NCBI RefSeq assembly: GCF_030815415.1
Contig: NZ_JAUSWW010000001.1
Location: 1,178,001 to 1,242,000, forward strand
Length of the DNA stretch: 64,000 bases
Reading direction: 5' to 3'
Source of the DNA: Streptomyces canus
Lineage (GTDB): Bacteria > Actinomycetota > Actinomycetes > Streptomycetales > Streptomycetaceae
How positions within the stretch are numbered: position 1 is the stretch's first letter; each line of letters starts with the position of its first letter. A program made the position numbers and the translations under genes. Positions 58,718 through 64,000 of the stretch are shown piece by piece. The notes below the pieces were generated by a model that saw only the letters and a list, made by a program, of their open reading frames with translations, had not been told where the DNA came from and searched no databases.

Positions 58718-59595
58718 CGCATTCCCGTGCCCGAGATGCCCTGCACGAAGTAGCGCTGGAGGAACAGGAAGAGCAGGAGCACCGGCAGCATCACGACGAT
58801 CGCACCGGCGAGGAGCAGGCCGTAGTCCTTGACGTTGTCGGCCGCCTGGCTGGTGGCGGCGAGGCCCACCGGCAGGGTGTAGCTGTCCATGCTCTGGGCG
58901 ACGATGAGCGGCCAGATGAAGTTGTTCCACGAGGCGAGGAACGACATGATCGTGATCGTCGCGACGGCGGGGCCGGACAGCGGGAGGAAGATCCTGAAGA
59001 AGATCCGGAACTCGCCCGCACCGTCGATCCGGGCCGCTTCGAGGAGTTCGTCGGGGATCGACATCGCGTACTGCCGCATGATGAAGACGGACAGCGGCAT
59101 CGCCACGCCGGGCAGCGCGATCCCGGTGAGGGTGTCCGCGAGACCGAGGTCGACGGTGATCACGAACTGGGTGACGAACACCGCGGTGAACGGCACCATC
59201 ATCGCCGCCATGACCGCGCCGAACGCGAGCCTCTTGCCCGCGAAGTCGAGCTTGGCGAGCGCGTAGCCGGCGGCCGACGCCGCGACGATGTTGCCGGCCA
59301 CGACGATGGCCGCGACCACGACGCTGTTGACCATGAACTGGCCGAAACCCTCGGTGCGGAACAGCCGCAGGAAGTTGTCGAAGGTGACGTGGTGCGGGAG
59401 CCAGGCGCCGGGGTCGGAGCGGATCTCGTCGAGGCTGCGCAGCGAGCCGCTGAGCACCCAGAAGAAGGGCAGCGTCGTGAGCAGCGCGCACAGCACCAGC
59501 GCGCCGTACAGCAGTGGCCGGGCCACGGGCCGGCGGCGTGGGGCGAGCAGGTCGGTGGTGGTGGAAGTGTTCCGCAACGCGGCGAGAGCGGTCAT
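58714..59595 (-). CDS. Carbohydrate ABC transporter permease (MalG-like)
   Basis: A 293-residue permease with about six membrane helices (LYGALVLCALLTTLPFFWVL, VVVAAIVVAGNIVAASAAGY) and the EAA-type coupling loop DELLEAARIDGAGEFRIFFR. It forms the channel with the MalF-like permease. It is coupled to that gene by an ATGA overlap. No ATPase gene is in the operon, as usual in Streptomyces, where a shared MsiK-type ATPase energises many sugar transporters. Confidence 0.9.
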   Translation of the reverse strand: MTALAALRNTSTTTDLLAPRRRPVARPLLYGALVLCALLTTLPFFWVLSGSLRSLDEIRSDPGAWLPHHVTFDNFLRLFRTEGFGQFMVNSVVVAAIVVAGNIVAASAAGYALAKLDFAGKRLAFGAVMAAMMVPFTAVFVTQFVITVDLGLADTLTGIALPGVAMPLSVFIMRQYAMSIPDELLEAARIDGAGEFRIFFRIFLPLSGPAVATITIMSFLASWNNFIWPLIVAQSMDSYTLPVGLAATSQAADNVKDYGLLLAGAIVVMLPVLLLFLFLQRYFVQGISGTGMR

Positions 59596-60494
59596 GTGCG
59601 GGGCCTCAGCAGTCGGAACTGGACAAGACTCACCAGGGCCACCAGGACGAGCATCACGAAGGACGCGGCCGAGGACATCCCGAACTCGCCGGCCCCGAAC
59701 TGGTGGTAGGTGTACAGCGCCACGGACTCGGTGGAGCCGAGCGGGCCGCCGTCCGTGAGCAGATAGGGCTCGTCGAAGACCTGGAGGTAGAAGACGGTCA
59801 GCAGCACCGACACCATCAAGGTGGTGGGCAGCAGCAGCGGCAGGGTGATGTGCCGCAGCTGCCGCCACTTTCCCGCCCCGTCGAGGGAGGCGGCCTCGTA
59901 CACGTCGTCCGGGATGGCCTGCAGACCGGCGAGGAACAGCACCATCGCGGTGCCGAAGTTGCGCCAGACGCCGAGCAGGATGACCACGGGCATGGCGAGG
60001 TTCGGGTCGTCCAGCCAGTTCGGTCCGGCGAGCCCGACGGCACCGAGCCCTCTGTTGACGGTGCCGTCGGCGTAGAAGGCGTACTGCCAGATCAGGGCGA
60101 CCGCCACGACGTTGGTGACGACCGGCGCGAAGAAGAGCGTGCGGAAGGTGCCGCGCAGTCGGCGGATGCCGGAGTTCAGCGCCACGGCCAGGGCGAAGCC
60201 GATCGCCATGGTCAGCGGCACGCCGACGGCCACGAACAGGGCGGTGTTCAGGATGTCGCGCAGAAAGCTGTCGTCCTGGAACAGCCGGACGAAGTTGTCC
60301 AGGCCGGTGAAGTCGACCGCGAACGGATGCCTGAGGTCGGTGCCCCGCAAATCGGTGAGGCTGAAGCCGAGCGCGGCGACGGTCGGGATGGCCGTGTAGA
60401 CCAGGAACACCACGGCGAACGGCGCGAGGAACAGCCAGGCGACGGCGGTACGACGGGCGCGCCGCCGGGGGCGCGCCACAGAGGTGGTGGTCAT
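59592..60494 (-). CDS. Carbohydrate ABC transporter permease (MalF-like)
   Basis: A 300-residue permease with about six membrane helices (TAVAWLFLAPFAVVFLVYTA, ILNTALFVAVGVPLTMAIGF) and the EAA loop DDVYEAASLDGAGKWRQLRH. It partners the MalG-like permease in the sugar uptake system. It lies seven bp downstream of the binding-protein gene and is coupled to the next permease by four overlapping bases. Confidence 0.9.
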   Translation of the reverse strand: MTTTSVARPRRRARRTAVAWLFLAPFAVVFLVYTAIPTVAALGFSLTDLRGTDLRHPFAVDFTGLDNFVRLFQDDSFLRDILNTALFVAVGVPLTMAIGFALAVALNSGIRRLRGTFRTLFFAPVVTNVVAVALIWQYAFYADGTVNRGLGAVGLAGPNWLDDPNLAMPVVILLGVWRNFGTAMVLFLAGLQAIPDDVYEAASLDGAGKWRQLRHITLPLLLPTTLMVSVLLTVFYLQVFDEPYLLTDGGPLGSTESVALYTYHQFGAGEFGMSSAASFVMLVLVALVSLVQFRLLRPRT

Positions 60495-60501
60495 GGGCGG
60501 C

Positions 60502-61803
60502 TCACTTCGCGCCCGTGCCGAGGCTGTCGGCGTACGACTGGATGTCCGCGGCGGCCTTCTCCGCGGTCGACGTGCCCCTGGCGACGGCCTCCATCTCCTT
60601 GCCGATCCGGGTCGCGACCTGCTGCCAGGTGCTGACCTGCGGGAACGTCCGGGTGTTCTTGAGCTGCGTGAGGAAGGCGCCGAGGAGCGGCTGCCCCTTG
60701 ATCGCGGGGTCGTCCCAGGCGGAGACCACCGCGGGCAGCGAGCTGTACGCCTTGTACTGCGCGATCTGGGTGCTCGGCTGCGCTATGTGCCGGACGAGCT
60801 TCCACGAGGCGTCCGCGTTGCCGCTGTCCGCGAGGACGCCCCAGCTGCCGCCTGCGGAGAAGGAGACGCTGCCCGAGGACCCGGCCGGCAGGGGGGCGGT
60901 GGCGACGTGGGACGCGGTCCAGCCGTCCTTCTTCGCGGCGGTGTCGAGCTGGCCGACCACCCACGGGCCGGTGATCATCGTGGCGGTCTTCCCGCTGACG
61001 AAGTACGGCTGCGCGTCGAGGAAGGTGGGCGTGGCGGTGTCGGCGACGCCCGAGGTGAAGAACGACGCGTTGTACTTGAGCGCGTCGATCATCGCCGGGG
61101 TGTCGAGTGTCCACTTCCCGCCGGAGGAGAGCAGCGAGCCGCCCGCCTGCCATGCGTACATCGCGACGTCCTGGCCGTTGAAGATGTCCCACCCGATGTC
61201 GGCCGCGAGGCCGTGCTTGGCACCGGCCCTCTGGAGAGCCCTGAAGAACGGCACCATCTCGTCCCACGTGGCCGGCGCCTCGACGCCCGCCTTCTTGGCC
61301 AGATCGGAGCGGTACACGAGGGCGTACGTGTAGGCGTACCAGGGCACCGTGTAGGCCACGCCGTCGACGACGCCCGCGTCCCAGAGGCTCTTGAAGAAGC
61401 TGTTCGGGTCGACGAGGCCGCCCGGCACCGGCTGGAGGATCGACGGGTCGAGGAACTGGGCCTGCGACTCGGGGAAGAACTGGGCGATGTCGGGCCCCTT
61501 GCCCGCCGCGACCGCCGACTGCAGCTTGGTGTAGTAATCGGCGTTCGGGATCAGCGTGAACTTCACGGTGACGTCGGGATTGGCGCTCTTGAACGGCTTG
61601 ATGACCTTGTCGAGCACATCGGCGTCGCCCTGCGCGGCCCAGACCGTGACGGTTCCGGTGGCCGGCGAGTCCCCGATGGGCGAGGCGGAGGACTTCGCGG
61701 CGGTGGCGCCGTCCTCGCGTCCGCAGCCGGTGAGGCCGAGGGTGCCGAGGACGGCCATGCCGGCGGTCAGCTTCAGGGCACCGCGTCTGGAGAGGTTGGG
61801 CAC
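60502..61803 (-). CDS. Extracellular sugar-binding lipoprotein of ABC transporter
   Basis: A 433-residue binding protein. The signal has a twin-Arg (LSRRGALKLTAGMAVLG) and lipobox LTGC; the mature part (VTVWAAQGDADVLDKVIKPF, KGPDIAQFFPESQAQFLDP, GYAYTYALVYRSDLAKKAG-like) is the solute-binding protein family 1 fold for oligosaccharides or glycosides. It starts at GTG 61803 with GGAG seven bases upstream. It is the first gene of the minus-strand operon, and the promoter lies upstream with the 61906 element. Confidence 0.85.
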   Translation of the reverse strand: MPNLSRRGALKLTAGMAVLGTLGLTGCGREDGATAAKSSASPIGDSPATGTVTVWAAQGDADVLDKVIKPFKSANPDVTVKFTLIPNADYYTKLQSAVAAGKGPDIAQFFPESQAQFLDPSILQPVPGGLVDPNSFFKSLWDAGVVDGVAYTVPWYAYTYALVYRSDLAKKAGVEAPATWDEMVPFFRALQRAGAKHGLAADIGWDIFNGQDVAMYAWQAGGSLLSSGGKWTLDTPAMIDALKYNASFFTSGVADTATPTFLDAQPYFVSGKTATMITGPWVVGQLDTAAKKDGWTASHVATAPLPAGSSGSVSFSAGGSWGVLADSGNADASWKLVRHIAQPSTQIAQYKAYSSLPAVVSAWDDPAIKGQPLLGAFLTQLKNTRTFPQVSTWQQVATRIGKEMEAVARGTSTAEKAAADIQSYADSLGTGAK

Positions 61804-61905
61804 CTTGGGCTCCTGGAATTTCAGGGGAAAGTAGCGTTTTCGGTCCGGCGGACCCGATGACGAAGCTACGAGGCATGCATTTCGGCCATATGCACGGAGC
61901 CGTCG

Positions 61906-61933
61906 CGAATAATTTCGGAACTTGTAGCGAAAT
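61906..61933. promoter_or_regulatory. Candidate operator upstream of the glycoside operon
   Basis: CGAA-TAAT-TTCG (61906-61917) is a perfect palindrome, and ATTTCG (61912-61917) also pairs with CGAAAT (61928-61933) across ten bases. The region is AT-rich and about 105-130 bp upstream of the binding protein start. It may bind the ROK regulator of the same operon. Confidence 0.4.
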
Positions 61934-62015
61934 CGAGGTGGCGCCATTCGTTCTGGCGCCGTCTCCGGAGGACGCTCCGGATCAGGACGGGATCAGAAGC
62001 GGAGCGCGCCCGGCG

Positions 62016-62887
62016 TCAGGCCTTCGCCGTGTGCTCCAGGATCGCCGCGGCGAGCGGGGCGTGGACCTGGGGCGGAAGGGCGTGGCCCATCCCGGGGATC
62101 TCGACGAGACGGGCGCCGCGGATCACCTGGGCGAGGTGGTGGGCGTGCGGGGGCGGGGCGACGGGTTCGGCCGGGGCGGAGATGACCAGGGTGGGTACGT
62201 CGGTGCGGGCGAGTGGTGCGGTGCGGTCCATGCCGGAGGTGTCGGCACGGGCGTGCGCGGTGCTGGTGGCGTGGTGCCCGGTGTGCTCGATGATCGTCCG
62301 TTCCCGTGCGCGGGCGTATGCGGCGTCGAAGGGCAGCTGGTCACCGCCCAGTACCTGCCAGTGCTCGACCCGGCGCGCCAACTCGGCCTCCGGGCCCCGG
62401 TCCTCCACCGGGCGGGACCACAGCTCCAGGAGATGCGGGGCGACTCCGGGAAGCCGCTCCGGCGGGGTGCGGGTTCCGTCCGGACTCACGTAGGGGAGGG
62501 TGCTGAGGGCGGCGGTTCCGATCAGTGTGGCGCTGAGCAGCCGGTCGGGGTGGTCGGCGACAAGGAGTTGGGTGAGCATGCCGCCCAGTGACATTCCGAC
62601 GACGTGGGCACGTTCGACACCGAGCCGGTCCAGGATGGTGACGGCGTCTTCCGCGAGTCGGGTCAGCGGATAGGGCTGCTCGTCGAACCGCCAGGTGGAG
62701 CGCCCGGTGTCCCGGTGGTCGTAGCGGATGACGTGATGGCGGGTGCCGAGCGTGTCGACCAGCTCGTCGGGCCACCCCAGCCCCGACGCCTGCGCGCCCA
62801 TGATCATCAGCAGCGGGGCGCCCCGACCGCGCCGCGGTCCTCCACCCACAGGCGCACACCGGGGGCCACGTCGACCATGCGTTCCAT
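62016..62887 (-). pseudogene. Alpha/beta hydrolase broken by one frameshift
   Basis: From ATG 62887 (GGAGGAG ribosome site) the frame reads MERMVDVAPGVRLWVEDRGA and then VGAP, and hits a stop near 62810. The correct continuation resumes in another frame: LLMIMGAQASGLGWPDELVD, HVVGMSLGGMLTQLLVADHP (nucleophile Ser), and IPGMGHALPPQVH (His), ending at 62016. All catalytic elements are present across two frames; adding one base in the C/G-rich run near 62815-62825 restores the gene (about 290 residues). It may be a real mutation or a base-calling artefact. Confidence 0.8.
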
Positions 62888-62918
62888 GTCCGCGCTCCTC
62901 CGCATCCACCAAACAAGA

Positions 62919-62935
62919 CGATACGTACCGTATCG
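62919..62935. promoter_or_regulatory. TetR-type operator candidate
   Basis: CGATACG-TAC-CGTATCG is a perfect 7-bp inverted repeat with a 3-nt centre. It lies 32 bp upstream of the alpha/beta hydrolase start and 71 bp upstream of the divergent gene at 63006. It looks like a TetR/AcrR operator, but no such gene is next to it in this window. Confidence 0.6.
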
Positions 62936-63005
62936 CATAGCTCAACACGATGCTTCCCGCCGACCAGGTTTGCCGATCGCCGCCGCCCGTCCGTAAGTTG
63001 ACCCG

Positions 63006-63518
63006 ATGGGCCTTTTCGACAAGCTGACCGGCACGCGCCACCCCGACCGCGGCATCGCATCGCGTTCCGCCGAGGAGGTCCGGGCCGCGCTGCTCGCCGT
63101 CAACAGGCCCGACGCGCCGTACGTCGTGCGCAATGCTCGGCCCGACGAGCGCGCCGACCTGGTCGCGGAGTGGCGGATCGAGGAACCCGCCTGGCACACC
63201 TTCTTCGCCCGCACCCAGCTCACGTCGACCCTCCGGACGCGGATGCGCCTGGTCCCGGCCGATCAGGAGGTGCGGGCGGTCGACGAGCAGTGGCAGGTCA
63301 CCTGGGTCGGGGAAACGCCCCGGCTGGCCATCTCGCGCGAGTACTCGCGTGGGCAGGTCTCCATGGTCAGTCGGCAATGGACGTACGAGCGCGGGGACGA
63401 CGGCCGGAGGCACAAGACGGAGGTGTTCCGCTTCGATCCCGCGGAACTCAAGGACCCACTGCGCGCGGCGGTCCTCGGCGCGGGATGGACATGGCGCGGC
63501 GTGGTCTTCAAGCTGTGA
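63006..63518 (+). CDS. Conserved hypothetical protein
   Basis: A 170-residue protein starting MGLFDKLTGTRHPDRGIASR, then LLAVNRPDAPYVVRNARPDE, VAEWRIEEPAWHTFFARTQL and EVRAVDEQWQVTWVGETPRL. It has no signal peptide or membrane helix. I recall uncharacterised Streptomyces proteins of this pattern, but I cannot name a family. It is divergent from the hydrolase across the dyad at 62919. Confidence 0.65.
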   Translation: MGLFDKLTGTRHPDRGIASRSAEEVRAALLAVNRPDAPYVVRNARPDERADLVAEWRIEEPAWHTFFARTQLTSTLRTRMRLVPADQEVRAVDEQWQVTWVGETPRLAISREYSRGQVSMVSRQWTYERGDDGRRHKTEVFRFDPAELKDPLRAAVLGAGWTWRGVVFKL

Positions 63519-63579
63519 CGCGCTGACCAGGCCGAGGCGTCCGTCTCATTTGCCGACCGGCCTGCGCGCCGAGCAACCC

Positions 63580-64000
63580 ATGGCCCAAGATGAGCAGGTC
63601 ATGCACCAACCCGCCACGCACCGTCCAGCGCCCCTGCCCGTTCTGCGGGCCGCGGTGTTCGCCGTCGTCGGCACGGTGCTGGGGGTGAGCGCCCACCATC
63701 TGGCCGCCGAGGGCGCCGTACCGTGGGCGCGGGGTTCGGCCGTGGCCGCCGCGCTGTTCGGTCTGGGGCTGGTCGGCGTACGCCGTCCCCGGCGCATGGG
63801 AACGGTCGTGGCCTGCAGTGTCGTAGGCCAGTCCGGGCTGCACCTGTGGCTGACCCTCGGCGCGCACGCACAGCCGCCCGCCCACCAGCACGGTCACCAC
63901 ATGCGGGGCGCCCACCCGGCCTCGTACGACTCCGTGGCGATGGCGGCGGCCCACGCCGTGGCCGCCGTGCTCGTCGCGGTGCTGCTGCACCGCGCGGACG
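63580..64000 (+). CDS. His-rich integral membrane protein (partial, C-terminus outside window)
   Basis: The frame from ATG 63580 (or 63601) is open to the window edge, giving about 140 residues. It has hydrophobic helices (LPVLRAAVFAVVGTVLGVSA, VAAALFGLGLVGV), then VVGQSGLHLWLTLGAHAQPP with a His cluster (HQHGHHM), and a further helix (VAMAAAHAVAAVLVAVLLHR). Proteins of this type accompany copper-related genes in streptomycetes, so metal handling is plausible. No ribosome site is obvious at 63580. Confidence 0.6.
   Translation, partial: MAQDEQVMHQPATHRPAPLPVLRAAVFAVVGTVLGVSAHHLAAEGAVPWARGSAVAAALFGLGLVGVRRPRRMGTVVACSVVGQSGLHLWLTLGAHAQPPAHQHGHHMRGAHPASYDSVAMAAAHAVAAVLVAVLLHRAD

Overview
The window looks like a piece of a Streptomyces (or close relative) chromosome. 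It is very GC-rich, and reading frames carry G or C at nearly every third position. It encodes mycothiol-type enzymes, Tat-exported enzymes, sugar ABC transporters without their own ATPase, many TetR/IclR/ROK/LysR/MerR regulators, and several genes that look leaderless. No rRNA, tRNA, CRISPR array, complete insertion sequence or phage gene was seen. The content is accessory: catabolic loci, exported enzymes and regulators, with patches of gene decay.

Layout. 0-6 kb: a partial erythromycin-esterase gene divergent from a double-MerR regulator, a thioesterase, an alpha/beta hydrolase, an AadA-like nucleotidyltransferase, a truncated PI-PLC gene and an LRV-repeat gene pair. 6-16 kb: an exported carbonic anhydrase, an orphan CvnA-like sensor kinase, a 1736-residue secreted protein with two GH43 domains, and a secreted HExxH protein. 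15.8-26 kb: a frameshifted HAD dehalogenase, a protein that reads as a tandem histone fold (16666-17445), an SDR and a glyoxalase, an LRR protein divergent from a membrane protein, an SRPBCC-ArsR-SRPBCC operon with two identical dyads upstream, a mycothiol-dependent isomerase, an EEP-family enzyme, a barstar and a Ser/Gly-repeat membrane protein. 26-34 kb: a PIG-L deacetylase, a saccharopine-dehydrogenase-like protein, a GlxA regulator, and a cluster (IlvD/Edd dehydratase, IclR regulator, FAH-family hydrolase, zinc dehydrogenase) that fits non-phosphorylative sugar-acid breakdown. 34-36 kb: a junkyard of truncated genes (peptidase C26, cytochrome P450). 36-51 kb: a methyltransferase, a TetR regulator divergent from a hydroxyacid dehydrogenase across two identical 16-bp operators, an EF-hand protein, a two-component system with an MMPL transporter, LysR divergent from an FdhF/YdeP molybdoenzyme, YceI, a DUF485/solute symporter pair and a second exported carbonic anhydrase.

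51-64 kb: a secreted DUF4350-like protein, then nine tightly packed minus-strand genes from 61803 down to 52696. They encode a sugar-binding lipoprotein, two permeases, a carboxylesterase, a ROK regulator, a GMC (pyranose/C-glycoside oxidase-like) oxidoreductase, a CDA-fold deaminase, a xylose-isomerase-like TIM barrel and a VOC protein. Together they suggest uptake and oxidative breakdown of a glycoside. The window ends with a frameshifted alpha/beta hydrolase beside a clean TetR-type dyad, a conserved hypothetical gene and a partial His-rich membrane protein.

Three genes (15778-16469, 52696-53043, 62016-62887) are each broken by what looks like one missing base. That could be real decay or base-calling error. 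Family names come from reading motifs by eye, and no database search was run.
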